Of a DNA stretch of 64,000 nt, positions 53,634 to 62,241 are shown in pieces. Both the position numbers and the translations under genes were made by a program. The DNA is from Synechococcus sp. PROS-9-1. Lineage in GTDB: Bacteria; Cyanobacteriota; Cyanobacteriia; PCC-6307; Cyanobiaceae. The notes below the pieces were generated by a model, which searched no databases, had not been told where the DNA came from, and saw only the letters and a list, made by a program, of their open reading frames with translations. How positions within the stretch are numbered: the stretch's first letter is position 1; each line of letters begins with the position of its first letter. The stretch is from NCBI RefSeq assembly GCF_014279775.1, contig NZ_CP047961.1:1178001-1242000 (forward strand), in the 5' to 3' direction.

Positions 53634-53825
53634 ATGAAGACATCCATTGACCTAGGACATTTGATCTCTCACAACAACGCTACTCGCTGGAGACACGATA
53701 GAGGGTCCAGAAGGATAGTGGATAAGATAATCAGTGAGGAATGCAAGTCTAAAGCTAAAGATCCAGAGATAATCATTGAGTATCCTGAATACTGGCTTTG
53801 GCCAATTGTTTATATCTTCCAGTAG
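53634..53825 (+). CDS. possible small protein
   Basis: ATG-started frame of 63 codons (MKTSIDLGHLISHNNATRW to IIEYPEYWLWPIVYIFQ). There is no recognised family and no clear ribosome binding site. It may be real or a remnant; listed because the composition is protein-like. Confidence 0.3.
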   Translation: MKTSIDLGHLISHNNATRWRHDRGSRRIVDKIISEECKSKAKDPEIIIEYPEYWLWPIVYIFQ

Positions 53826-54111
53826 ACGTAAAAATACCTTGGCCGTAACAGAGTGGTGCCTCGGCCCCCTGCTTTACCCTTTCGGGTGTTGTATGGCTTT
53901 CAGCCAACAGGCTTCGAAAGAGCTGTCCACTTACTCCGAGCATCAACTGATATTCAAGGCCTTGTTTTCACGATTCTTACGCCATGATTGAAATGTGAGG
54001 AGGGCTTCTTCACGGAGTGGAAACAAGGCAACACACCCATCATGAAACTGAAATATCCCAGTCAATTTTCACTGAAGAGTTCTGTTGCCAATAATCTGCA
54101 TGATCTTGCAC
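53826..54111. other. spacer with no supported gene
   Basis: Short frames on both strands only. A minus-strand 28-codon frame (starting near 54034, CFHSVKKPSSHFNHG) looks slightly protein-like but is too short to support. No tRNA or known RNA seen. Confidence 0.3.
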
Positions 54112-54166
54112 AGCCATCACTCCCTTTTAGATCCCTTGGTTAGTCACTCAAAAGGGAGTGATGGCT
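54112..54166. repeat. perfect 17-bp inverted repeat
   Basis: AGCCATCACTCCCTTTT (54112-54128) is repeated in reverse complement at 54150-54166, with a 21-base loop. It lies 25 bases beyond the stop of the minus-strand frame at 54191. It lacks a T-run on either side, so it is not a standard terminator; it could cap an mRNA or be a small mobile-element remnant. Confidence 0.6.
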
Positions 54167-54190
54167 ATTTCGGCTATTGATTGCTACGGC

Positions 54191-54457
54191 TCAGCCATGC
54201 CGCAGGTGAGCCATTGCGCTGTCATGCAGGTGCCTTTTGTGAGCATGGCGATTCGCCCAAACCCGCTGTTGAGCAAGCGCGCTATTGGAATCAAGAAGAT
54301 CTGGATGTCCCTCAAGCTGGACGTGACTGGATTGGCTCAGTCTTTGCTCATGGGCGTGATGATCAGCCCAGGCAAGAAACTCAGCAGCTGACTTCTGGCG
54401 ACGTTCCAGCACATTGCCGGAGTAGCCAATCTCAAGAGAACGAAGAACGGCTTTCAT
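54191..54457 (-). CDS. possible small protein, strand uncertain
   Basis: The frame from ATG 54457 gives 88 residues (MKAVLRSLEIGYSGNVLERR, then QKSAAEFLAWADHHAHEQRL) with orderly codon use in a GC-richer patch. A plus-strand frame (54181-54540) covers the same bases and also looks protein-like, so only one can be right. I favour the minus strand because of its ATG context and the hairpin after its stop. No family recognised. Confidence 0.4.
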   Translation of the reverse strand: MKAVLRSLEIGYSGNVLERRQKSAAEFLAWADHHAHEQRLSQSSHVQLEGHPDLLDSNSALAQQRVWANRHAHKRHLHDSAMAHLRHG

Positions 54458-54608
54458 GGTGCAAGGCCTCGTTTCGATGCAACCATTCTGTAGCAACCGA
54501 TACTAAATTTGCCTCGGCTTCATATTTCTTGCCCGAATGACTTGATTTGTATCCCCGGTTGCATGGGCTCATCCATTGAAATAGGCGTATTGATAGGACT
54601 ACAGCCCA

Positions 54609-55664
54609 ATGGCGTCGAGCCTGACTGAAATTGCTTACCGCACCATCCAGCAAGGCCGGAGCCTCGCAGGACTGGCCCATAAGGAGCTGAGCTCTAAAGC
54701 CATGGAACTGTTGGCACCCGATGTTGTGCCCAGCACAGAACCTGTTCCTGTCGAATTACTGAACGAACTGAGACGCTCATTAAGCGCTCTTCAGGACATT
54801 GATTGGGAGGAGTCAGAACAAGGGCTTTACCCCCAATCTCTGCTGTTCGATATCCCCTGGTTGGAGTGGGCTGAGCGTTACCCACGCGTTTGGCTTGATC
54901 TTCCCTCGAATTGGGCCAGGCGAAGGTCTCGAAACGTCCAAGACATCCCAGACACGCACGACAAAGAGCTATATCCGGATTACTACTTACAAAATTTCCA
55001 TCATCAAACTGATGGTTATCTCAGCGATCACTCTGCTGAGCTCTACGACCTACAAGTCGACATCCTGTTCAACGGCGCCGCAGACTCCATGCGCCGGAGG
55101 CTGATCGCTCCCTTGAAACGGGGCTTGAAACGGTTTAGTGATCGCCCTGAAGCCAGTCTTCGCATCCTTGACGTTGCAACAGGAACAGGTCGGACGCTTC
55201 ATCAGATCCGAGCTGCTCTACCAAAAGCCTCACTGTTTGGCCTCGACCTCTCTGAGTCCTATTTGCGTCAGGCCAATCGTTGGCTGAACAAGGGAAGCAA
55301 CAGCCTTGTGCAGCTGCTGCAAGGCAATGGCGAATCCATGCCCTTTGGTGATGAAAGCATGCAGGCTGTGACCTGCGTTTTCCTGATGCATGAGCTTCCT
55401 CCTGAAGCGCGCCAGGCTGTTCTCAATGATGCTTATCGAGTGCTAGAGCGCGGTGGAGTTTTTGTTCTTGCCGACTCGATTCAACTCAAAGATTCGCCGC
55501 AGTACAGCGTGGCGATGGATAACTTCCGGCGGATCTTTCATGAGCCTTTTTATAGAGATTTCATTTCAGATGACATCGAATCACGCCTCAGTCATGCTGG
55601 CTTCACAGGGATTTCAGCTGAATCCCATTTCATGGTGAGGGTTTGGACGGCCAGCAAGCCTTGA
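54609..55664 (+). CDS. class I SAM-dependent methyltransferase
   Basis: A 351-residue protein. A cyanobacterial N-terminal region of about 150 residues (with PWLEWAERYPRVWLDLP and ELYPDYYLQNFHHQTDGYLS) precedes a Rossmann methyltransferase domain. Motif I is ILDVATGTGRTLHQI; LFGLDLSESYLRQA binds the ribose; MQAVTCVFLMHELPPEAR and RVLERGGVFVLADS follow. The substrate is unknown; the layout resembles quinone- or lipid-type methyltransferases. Confidence 0.85.
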   Translation: MASSLTEIAYRTIQQGRSLAGLAHKELSSKAMELLAPDVVPSTEPVPVELLNELRRSLSALQDIDWEESEQGLYPQSLLFDIPWLEWAERYPRVWLDLPSNWARRRSRNVQDIPDTHDKELYPDYYLQNFHHQTDGYLSDHSAELYDLQVDILFNGAADSMRRRLIAPLKRGLKRFSDRPEASLRILDVATGTGRTLHQIRAALPKASLFGLDLSESYLRQANRWLNKGSNSLVQLLQGNGESMPFGDESMQAVTCVFLMHELPPEARQAVLNDAYRVLERGGVFVLADSIQLKDSPQYSVAMDNFRRIFHEPFYRDFISDDIESRLSHAGFTGISAESHFMVRVWTASKP

Positions 55665-55739
55665 AGTGATTCCCTGACATACATGCATTGATGTCTACCA
55701 GCGCCCCATAGGGTGCAGGAACCCTTGCCGAGGGCTTTG

Positions 55740-56054
55740 ATGATCAACCCTTTTCATGTCCGCTGGCTTCAAGGCTGGACATTTCAGTTGGTCCTAATGG
55801 AAGGGAAAGTGCAGGTGGAGGCTCATGGTTTTGGAATCTGTATCCGTACTGCTCTTTTGCATGGCGAAACACCCCAAGATGCTGCCGATCGACTCGTTCT
55901 CCAGGAAGATAAGCGCCGCCACGCACTTCATCAATCTTGGTTAAAGGGTCAAGCCGTTCCAACTTATTCCAGTGAACTGCCTGATTCCACTGAAACGTCT
56001 AATACCGTGCCTGAATCGCTTGTAATTGTGCATCACAAGTCTCTCGTTTGCTAG
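55740..56054 (+). CDS. hypothetical protein
   Basis: From MINPFHVRWLQGWTFQLVLM the protein has 104 residues. It has a compact N-terminal part (VQVEAHGFGICIRTALLHGETPQDAADRLVLQEDKRRHAL) and a loose C-terminal tail. The start at the ATG 55740 is preferred over the upstream frame to 55713. No named family recognised. It follows the methyltransferase gene in the same direction. Confidence 0.5.
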   Translation: MINPFHVRWLQGWTFQLVLMEGKVQVEAHGFGICIRTALLHGETPQDAADRLVLQEDKRRHALHQSWLKGQAVPTYSSELPDSTETSNTVPESLVIVHHKSLVC

Positions 56055-56075
56055 ATCCAGGTATTTGTTGAGGCT

Positions 56076-56342
56076 TCACTTTGACAGTTTCGCCAACACA
56101 AATCCAACCAAAAGGCCGGGGCCACCCCAACGCAGTGAACGCCAAAAGATTGGGGCTGATGTTGGTTTAAAGATCCACTTAAATTCATTTTGGCCTTCAA
56201 CGAGTTGTTGAAGTAAGCCTCGACGTTGCAATCGTCGCCTAGAGCGAACATCGTTCCCTTCCCAACGCCTTGGCTGAAAGTGAATCAACGTGGCCAGGGC
56301 GTGTAAGGGCCGCAACTGTTTGCGACGGAAACCTGATGCCAT
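56076..56342 (-). CDS. small conserved-looking protein with C-terminal hydrophobic helix
   Basis: An 88-residue, strongly basic protein starting MASGFRRKQLRPLHALATLIHFQPRRWEGND, with RSRRRLQRRGLLQQLVEGQNEFKWIF in the middle and a hydrophobic end (WGGPGLLVGFVLAKL). Codon use is good. Function is unknown. ATG 56342 was chosen; 56366 would add eight residues. Confidence 0.5.
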   Translation of the reverse strand: MASGFRRKQLRPLHALATLIHFQPRRWEGNDVRSRRRLQRRGLLQQLVEGQNEFKWIFKPTSAPIFWRSLRWGGPGLLVGFVLAKLSK

Positions 56343-56416
56343 GAAAGCGTTCACTGTGCACGTCACAACGTCAGACGTGAAGCATCAGGATAAAGGCAAC
56401 CGATCGTCAGAAGACA

Positions 56417-56671
56417 ATGTCAACGGCTGAAGCGCGCTGGCCAGAACCCGCCCCTGAACTCGCCAAGGAACTTCATCGTTGCTTGAGTCTTGGCGACCGT
56501 GACTGGCATCGTTTGAAAACCAATGCTGACCGTCGTAGCGCTGAACTGATGGCTGCTGCTCTCTCGCAACTCATCCAGGGAGGAGAGCGTCACGATATTG
56601 AGGAGCTCACCGAGCAAGCACTCCGCTGGATCAGACGGGAACTGAAAGACCCTGGCTGTCCGCACCGTTAA
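56417..56671 (+). CDS. DUF6439-like small protein
   Basis: An 84-residue soluble helical protein. LSLGDRDWHRLKTNADRRSAELMAAALSQLI and EELTEQALRWIRRELKDPGCPHR fit a small cyanobacterial family that I believe is DUF6439. Function unknown. The last 41 bases overlap the anti-sigma factor gene tail to tail. Confidence 0.6.
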   Translation: MSTAEARWPEPAPELAKELHRCLSLGDRDWHRLKTNADRRSAELMAAALSQLIQGGERHDIEELTEQALRWIRRELKDPGCPHR

Positions 56672-57137
56672 AGGACACCACTCGAGAGTCGGGCCGGCGA
56701 CTTGCCAGCTGGACACGATTCCCACGGCGACTCCAGCGCACATCGTCAAAACACTGATAAATCAAAAACAGTCCACGGCCTTGATTCGCTTCGATGCAGT
56801 CAGGAAGTTCCCCGAGACGTGCATGGGTGGGGACTCCTTCACCTTCATCCTGAATCTGCCAAATCATCCATTGAGGGGTGAGGATGCGGCGCACACGCAA
56901 ACACTTGTTGGGATCACCAGAGTTCCCATGACGTACAGCATTAACAAGCGCTTCCTGAAGACCGAGCTGAAGCCGACCGGTTGTCTCAACACAGTCCACA
57001 GGGTCGAGCAGTAACTCCAACAACGGAGAGAGTTGGAGCGTTGAAGGAAGAATGAAGTCAGCCCAGCGCGTTCGTTGGAACGAGGGACTGAGATTGAAAC
57101 TGAACGACCCTGAAGTCGATCCAAGCCGCGATGACAT
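56631..57137 (-). CDS. RsbW-type anti-sigma factor / serine kinase domain protein
   Basis: A 168-residue ATP-binding protein of the GHKL fold. The N-box QLGLQEALVNAVRHGNSGDP binds Mg-ATP, and the G1 box reads IQDEGEGVP with a later NQGRGLFLIYQCFDDVRW lid. Such proteins switch sigma factors by phosphorylating an anti-anti-sigma partner; no partner is adjacent. Length is standard. Confidence 0.85.
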   Translation of the reverse strand: MSSRLGSTSGSFSFNLSPSFQRTRWADFILPSTLQLSPLLELLLDPVDCVETTGRLQLGLQEALVNAVRHGNSGDPNKCLRVRRILTPQWMIWQIQDEGEGVPTHARLGELPDCIEANQGRGLFLIYQCFDDVRWSRRGNRVQLASRRPDSRVVSFNGADSQGLSVPV

Positions 57138-57201
57138 CAGGACCGAAGCATTCTGTTTTGACCATACCCCTCTACCAGACCCATGCCACTAGGGCAGTAA
57201 C

Positions 57202-57915
57202 TCATTGACGAGCGACCAGGGACGGATGGTTGAGCAAGGCATCGATCAGTCGAACCCCTCGAAGCTGGTTGACCAGCGGCATATGGCCCTCTGGAGCCGT
57301 CAATGACCAATCAAAAGCATTCGGATAACGCGTCCAGACTCCCTCCTGTTTCCAGCCAATCCGAGGCCAAAGCTTGTCGTAACGCCCATTGAGAGTGGCC
57401 AGCAAACGGGCCTGCACTGTGAACCCAAACCGGCCTTGGGAGTAGGCGATCCACAGACGATCCATCGTGACAAGATCCAGCCCTCTCATCGACAACACTT
57501 CGCTGAAGTAGACATAGCCGCGCCGTTCAGCCTGCTCACCGGCCAGCTGGCGAAGAAAGGCACTCGTGAGGCGATCAGCCTCTTCAAACCGTTCTTCGAG
57601 AAGAGCCTGCTGAAGGGGGGAGTAGTCCAGATCGGATTCCGAACAAGCAGCAAACCATCCCCCTGAAGCATTGAAAAGAGGGCTCAGGGCCGACGGTTGA
57701 TGACGATGCAAGGCCTGCAAAATCCAACCCGCAGCCCACTCGTCTCCTTCCCGGTCAAAGGAAGCCAAAGCAGCCGCACCCATTGCAGCCAGCTGATCAG
57801 CCGCTTTCTCGACTGCTGGGATCAAGGAGCGTTTTTGTCGTGATGAGCCACTGGAGAATTTCTCTAGTAGCTGATCAACGCTGAGATCGGATGAAGAAGA
57901 AAGACCAGAAAGCAT
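57202..57915 (-). CDS. gun4: GUN4 family porphyrin-binding protein
   Basis: Binds Mg-protoporphyrin IX and stimulates magnesium chelatase in chlorophyll synthesis. The 237 residues have a cyanobacterial N-terminal helical domain (about 1-90) and the GUN4 core (SPLQQALLEERFEEADRLTSAFL, VYFSEVLSMRGLDLVTMDRLWIAYSQGRFGFTVQ, GWKQEGVWTRYPNAFDWSLTAPEGHMP). It is divergent from mnmH, with 40 bases between starts. Confidence 0.93.
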   Translation of the reverse strand: MLSGLSSSSDLSVDQLLEKFSSGSSRQKRSLIPAVEKAADQLAAMGAAALASFDREGDEWAAGWILQALHRHQPSALSPLFNASGGWFAACSESDLDYSPLQQALLEERFEEADRLTSAFLRQLAGEQAERRGYVYFSEVLSMRGLDLVTMDRLWIAYSQGRFGFTVQARLLATLNGRYDKLWPRIGWKQEGVWTRYPNAFDWSLTAPEGHMPLVNQLRGVRLIDALLNHPSLVARQ

Positions 57916-57955
57916 GACGAACGACCGGCTCTAACTGGCTCGGCGATATTCCACT

Positions 57956-59011
57956 ATGTCAGGGATGGGATCCACATACGTGAGCGGAATCGATCAGTTT
58001 CGGGCAGCGAGCGGAACGCTGGTTGATGTGCGCACTCCATCAGAATTCGCACAGGGCCATTGGCCTTGAGCAATCAACATCCCGCTGTTTGACGATGAAC
58101 AGAGAGCCATCGTGGGTCGCACCTACAAGCAAAAGGGCAGAAAACAAGCCATCGAGCTGGGCCTGAGCTTCACCGGGCCTGCCCTTGTCGATCTTTCCAA
58201 AGCACTTACGAAGGCAGCTGGAGGCCCCGACCAGCCACTTCGGCTCTACTGCTGGCGTGGAGGGATGCGCTCCAACAGCATGGCGTGGCTCGCGTCTCTC
58301 CAAGACCATCCCACCCTTGTTCTCGAAGGTGGATACAAGGTGTATCGACGCTGGGTGCTCGAGCAATTTGAGCGCCCCTGGCCAGTCCGGCTGCTTGGGG
58401 GACAAACGGGCACGGGTAAGACAGATCTTCTAATCGCCTTGCAAGCTTTGAATGTGGCTGTGGTGGATTTGGAGGGGCTGGCTCATCACCGCGGAAGCAG
58501 TTTCGGTGGTCTTGGTCAACCCAATCAGCCCAGCACTGAGCATTACGAAAATGAACTGGCTGAAGCTTTGGATGGCTATGGAAAACGACAAGCCCCACAA
58601 ATTTGGCTCGAAGCCGAGAGCTCTTCTGTGGGCTGTTGCCGCATCCCCAAAGCACTGTTTGAGCAGATGCAGCAAGCACCGGTGCTCGAAATTCGCCGCA
58701 GTCTTGATGAACGGATTGATCAACTCGTAGACGTGTATGCCTGCCAAGACCCCGATCAGCTACGACAAGCCACGGAACGCATCCAGCGCAGACTCGGTCC
58801 TCAAAGGACACAAGCAGCCTTAGAAGCGATCAGAGATCGTCGCTGGCGCGATGCTTGCAGGGCGATGCTCGACTACTACGACCGCTGCTACGACCACGAA
58901 CTCAAACAAGCCCGCGAAACATCCAATATTGATCTCAGTGGGCGCAATCCGCAGAATGCGGCAATCGAACTGCTGAACACCGGTCGCGTTCTACCGATCG
59001 AAGCCCCTTAA
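57956..59011 (+). pseudogene. mnmH: tRNA 2-selenouridine synthase with in-frame UGA at codon 38
   Basis: Replaces sulfur by selenium in wobble uridines of tRNA. The frame from ATG 57956 runs LVDVRTPSEFAQGHWP, then TGA (58067-58069), then AINIPLFDDEQRAIVG in the same frame. Homologues have Gly here (GHIPGA), so one base change GGA to TGA explains it. The rest is intact: rhodanese Cys in RLYCWRGGMRSNSMAWL, and the P-loop GGQTGTGKTDLL. An internal start near 58112 would lose the first part of the rhodanese domain. Selenocysteine is unlikely because the family residue is Gly. Confidence 0.85.
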
Positions 59012-59040
59012 GATCCCGCTCAGGTATTGGAGCAGCATTC

Positions 59041-59427
59041 ATGGCAGACGGAAGCAAGGCAGTGATCCAGTTTCTGAGCGGCGTGGATGAACCCGTCGTT
59101 CCCGACATCCGCGTCACACGCAGTCGTGACGGACGCACTGGACAGGCCATCTTCGTGTTTGAACAACCCGAGGCACTGGCTCCTGAAGTGATGGAGGCGA
59201 TCACAGGGATGTTCATGATCGACGAGGAGGGCACACTCGTCACGCGGGAGGTCAATGGAAAGTTTGTGAACGGCAAACCAAGCGCCTTGGAAGCCACCTA
59301 CACCTGGAAAAGCGAGCAGGATTTTGAGCGTTTCATGCGCTTTGCACAGAGATATGCAGATTCCTCAGGTCTTGGTTATTCCCAGGATTCAGGCGAAGCT
59401 GCAGCGAGTGATAACGAGAACGGGTGA
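59041..59427 (+). CDS. psb28: photosystem II assembly protein Psb28
   Basis: Binds CP47 assembly intermediates of photosystem II on the cytoplasmic side. The 128 residues match Psb28 ([62 protein letters not shown]) and add a short acidic tail. The stop overlaps the next gene's start by four bases (GTGA), so it heads a unit with the two transporters. Confidence 0.95.
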   Translation: MADGSKAVIQFLSGVDEPVVPDIRVTRSRDGRTGQAIFVFEQPEALAPEVMEAITGMFMIDEEGTLVTREVNGKFVNGKPSALEATYTWKSEQDFERFMRFAQRYADSSGLGYSQDSGEAAASDNENG

Positions 59428-60503
59428 AGCTTCAACACTGGCTTGGACTTTGCGCTGTTCTGGCAACGGGGCTGTTGTTCTGGAGTCTTCGTGAAGTCCT
59501 GATTCACTTGTTTGCCGCCATTGTTTTGGCAATGGCTCTTTGCACCCTTGTTGGATCCCTTCGTCAGCGTTGGAACCTTCCTAGACCCTTGGCACTGTTG
59601 GTCTGTTTGTTGGGTCTCGTGGTGATGGTTGCGGTTGGCTTAACCGTGATCGTGCCGCCCTTTACGAGCCAGTTTCAACAACTGATTCTTCAGCTTCCAT
59701 CTGCCGCAAAAGCCCTGAAAGAACTTTTGGTGCAGGCTTTTTCGTCGGTTAACTCAATGGTCTACGGCAGTGGAAGTTCCAGCAATTGGAGCCAACTGCT
59801 CTTTCCCAAAGGCTTAGCTGAGAGTCCAGGCGGGCCAGCCATTGCCTCCAGCGTGACTGGAGGATTTCTGAGCCTTCTTGGCTTGGCAGGCAATGTCGGC
59901 AGTGGTGTGCTGCAGCTTCTCTTCGTCTTTGCCGTCACCTTGATGGTGGCGGTCCAACCGCATGCCTACAAGAACGTTGGCATTCAGTTGTTGCCGTCCT
60001 TTTATCGAAAGCGAGCTCGCGCCATCCTCAACATGTGCGGCGAAGCTCTCAGCAGCTGGATGATCGGCGTGTTGATCAGTTCCGTTTGTGTTGCTGTTTT
60101 GGCAGGAATCGGACTCTCACTTTTGGGCGTGAAGCTGGTGATGGCCAATGCCTTGCTGGCAGGCTTACTCAACGTGATTCCGAATGTGGGACCCACGCTC
60201 AGCACCGTCTTTCCGATGTCCGTTGCTCTCCTCGATGCCCCATGGAAAGCATTAGCTGTCTTGGGGCTGTACATCGTGATTCAGAACCTTGAGAGCTATG
60301 TCATCACGCCTTCGGTGATGCAGCGCCAGGTCAATTTGCTTCCTGGGCTCACTCTTGCCGCTCAATTTGTATTCACCGTTCTGTTCGGTCCTCTTGGCCT
60401 GTTGCTTGCTCTCCCTTTAGCGGTTGTATTGCAGGTGCTGATTCGCGAAGTCGTCGTAAACGATCTTCTTGACCCCTGGAAGCGACAGAAACTGGCCTCA
60501 TGA
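59424..60503 (+). CDS. AI-2E/PerM family transporter 1
   Basis: A 359-residue membrane protein with about eight helices of the AI-2E exporter (PerM) family. The C-terminal signature is seen in [23 protein letters not shown] and [23 protein letters not shown]. Family members export varied small molecules or sodium; an autoinducer role in cyanobacteria is not established. It starts at GTG within the psb28 stop, and its own stop overlaps the next gene. Confidence 0.88.
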   Translation: MKLQHWLGLCAVLATGLLFWSLREVLIHLFAAIVLAMALCTLVGSLRQRWNLPRPLALLVCLLGLVVMVAVGLTVIVPPFTSQFQQLILQLPSAAKALKELLVQAFSSVNSMVYGSGSSSNWSQLLFPKGLAESPGGPAIASSVTGGFLSLLGLAGNVGSGVLQLLFVFAVTLMVAVQPHAYKNVGIQLLPSFYRKRARAILNMCGEALSSWMIGVLISSVCVAVLAGIGLSLLGVKLVMANALLAGLLNVIPNVGPTLSTVFPMSVALLDAPWKALAVLGLYIVIQNLESYVITPSVMQRQVNLLPGLTLAAQFVFTVLFGPLGLLLALPLAVVLQVLIREVVVNDLLDPWKRQKLAS

Positions 60504-61567
60504 ACGCTCGCACCCTGCTGATTGCCCTCACATCCATCCTGCTCACACTGCTGTTGTGGCAGCTGCGCTGGGTGCTGCTGATTCTGTTCGGAGCCGTCGT
60601 GTTGGCCGTGGCACTCGACGTTCCGATTCAGAAGTTGATACAACGCTTCAGGCTCAAACGGCCCGTTGCGCTGTTGCTGGTTCTGGTGATCCTGTTCCTC
60701 GGCGGAACCTTGGTGGTTCAGCTCCTCCTCCCAGAACTGCTGGGTCAATTTGAACAACTCACCGCCCTGTTACCCAATCTGATCGACAAAATCAAATCGA
60801 TCATCGCCACGCAACCAAGCCTGGCAGAGCTGAACATCAGTCCCTCTGAATCGCTTAGCTGGACAGGGATTCAGCCCGTTGGAGCACAGCTTCTTGGTTA
60901 TGCCGGTGGTGCTGCAAATGGCTTGATTCAGGTGCTCCTGATGAGTCTGCTGGCGATTCTGCTCGCGCTGGATCCCAATTCTCATCGGCAGATGCTGATC
61001 GCCGTGAGTCCACGCCCTGCACGGGCTCAGGTCACGGAATTGCTGGATCGCTGCCGTGACGCTCTTGGCGGATGGCTTGCCGGCATGACCATTTCAGCAA
61101 CCGCGGTGTTTCTCCTCACCTGGACAGGACTCGCCATCCTTGGTGTGCCTTTGGCCCTGCTCAGCGGCTTGGTGTGTGGCTTGCTCACCTTTGTCCCCAC
61201 GATTGGGCCTACAGCCGCAACGCTTTTGCCGATGGGGATTGCCCTTCTGATCTCCCCAACCCTGATGGTGCAGGTTTTGGTCTTGCGGCTTGCACTGCAA
61301 AACCTCGAAGCTTTTGTCTTGACGCCTGTGCTGCTCAGTCGGACGGTGAATCTCTTGCCAACGGTGGCCTTGACCGCCCAATTAAGCCTGGGAGCCCTGC
61401 TCGGACTGCCAGGCGTGCTGCTCGCGTTACCGCTGGTGGTGGTGCTTCAAGTGATCATGCAGCAAGTGGTGATCAGGCAAATCATGGATCGCTGGGAGTT
61501 ACCCCCCGTATTGCCATCCCGTGCTGCTGAGCTCGAGGGCAGCAGCATCACGGTGGAGAATCGCTGA
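60500..61567 (+). CDS. AI-2E/PerM family transporter 2
   Basis: A 355-residue paralogue of the preceding gene, with TFVPTIGPTAATLLPMGIALL and LQNLEAFVLTPVLLSRTVNLLP matching position for position. The two overlap by four bases (ATGA), so they are coupled and may form a heteromer. The last 69 bases overlap the flavin reductase gene in antisense. Confidence 0.88.
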   Translation: MNARTLLIALTSILLTLLLWQLRWVLLILFGAVVLAVALDVPIQKLIQRFRLKRPVALLLVLVILFLGGTLVVQLLLPELLGQFEQLTALLPNLIDKIKSIIATQPSLAELNISPSESLSWTGIQPVGAQLLGYAGGAANGLIQVLLMSLLAILLALDPNSHRQMLIAVSPRPARAQVTELLDRCRDALGGWLAGMTISATAVFLLTWTGLAILGVPLALLSGLVCGLLTFVPTIGPTAATLLPMGIALLISPTLMVQVLVLRLALQNLEAFVLTPVLLSRTVNLLPTVALTAQLSLGALLGLPGVLLALPLVVVLQVIMQQVVIRQIMDRWELPPVLPSRAAELEGSSITVENR

Positions 61568-61981
61568 TTTCACTTCCCCCAGAAACACGGTGTGATCGCC
61601 ATGGGCAAGTTCACCCACGAGCTCACACTCCACGGCACCGAGGGCGTCCTTAAGGATCGGTAAACCGAGCTCGCCCGTTGTGAATGGTGCTGCATCAAAG
61701 CGTCCGCCAACCGCTTGCTGAGGCTTGAAAAACACAGCGGCCAGATCCTTCTGATCGGCTGCCAATACGTTGAGGGAGAAGCGGCGCGTGCGTTGAATCA
61801 TGCCGTTGCTGGTGCTGTCGGCACGAACAGCCATCACAACAAGGGGGGGATCGAACGATCCCTGAGTCACCCAACTAGCGGTGAACCCGTTGACTTGATC
61901 CCCTTCTGCAACACCACAGATGAACAAGCCATGGGGGATTTTCCTAAGGAGGGTTTTCTTGGCGTCGAGATCAAGCGACAT
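61499..61981 (-). CDS. flavin reductase domain protein
   Basis: FMN-binding split-barrel protein of 160 residues from MSLDLDAKKTLLRKIPHGLFICG. NGFTASWVTQGSFDPPLVVMAV and the RFSLNVLAADQKDLAAVFF block are typical. It resembles the C-terminal flavin reductase part of cyanobacterial flavodiiron proteins, here as a separate gene. Electron donor and partner are unknown. An ATG at 62005 adds eight residues. Confidence 0.85.
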   Translation of the reverse strand: MSLDLDAKKTLLRKIPHGLFICGVAEGDQVNGFTASWVTQGSFDPPLVVMAVRADSTSNGMIQRTRRFSLNVLAADQKDLAAVFFKPQQAVGGRFDAAPFTTGELGLPILKDALGAVECELVGELAHGDHTVFLGEVKSAILHRDAAALELSSTGWQYGG

Positions 61982-62013
61982 CATGCATTCGAGGCGGACA
62001 TCCAACTTAGGAG

Positions 62014-62241
62014 TCAGAGCTCAGACCGACGCACGGGTCCGTAGTGACGCCAAATGGAGGGAAGAAGAAGAATGACCACCACCGCCAGGAGATGGTGCCG
62101 AATCGCAAAAATCAGGCTGGTCAACGTGATGTGATCCAACAGGAGCCGAAGCTCCACGCGTAAATCCAACAGAGCCAGAACGCCCAACAGCAGGGGCACC
62201 CAGCGTTGGGATGGAGAGCTTGGAGTGATGGCCAAATCAGG
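62014..62241 (-). CDS. small membrane protein after secF
   Basis: About 75 residues with two hydrophobic helices (WVPLLLGVLALLDLRVELRLLLDHITLTSLIF; LLAVVVILLLPSIWRHYGPV). The start is probably GTG 62241 (VPDLAITPSS), overlapping the secF stop; TTG 62232 is possible. Its place right after secD-secF on the same strand suggests cotranscription. Function unknown. Confidence 0.6.
   Translation of the reverse strand, partial: PDLAITPSSPSQRWVPLLLGVLALLDLRVELRLLLDHITLTSLIFAIRHHLLAVVVILLLPSIWRHYGPVRRSEL

Noticed and set aside
58067-58069. UGA in mnmH read as selenocysteine
   Set aside because: Homologues have Gly here, no selenocysteine insertion element was seen, and cyanobacteria are not known to use selenocysteine.
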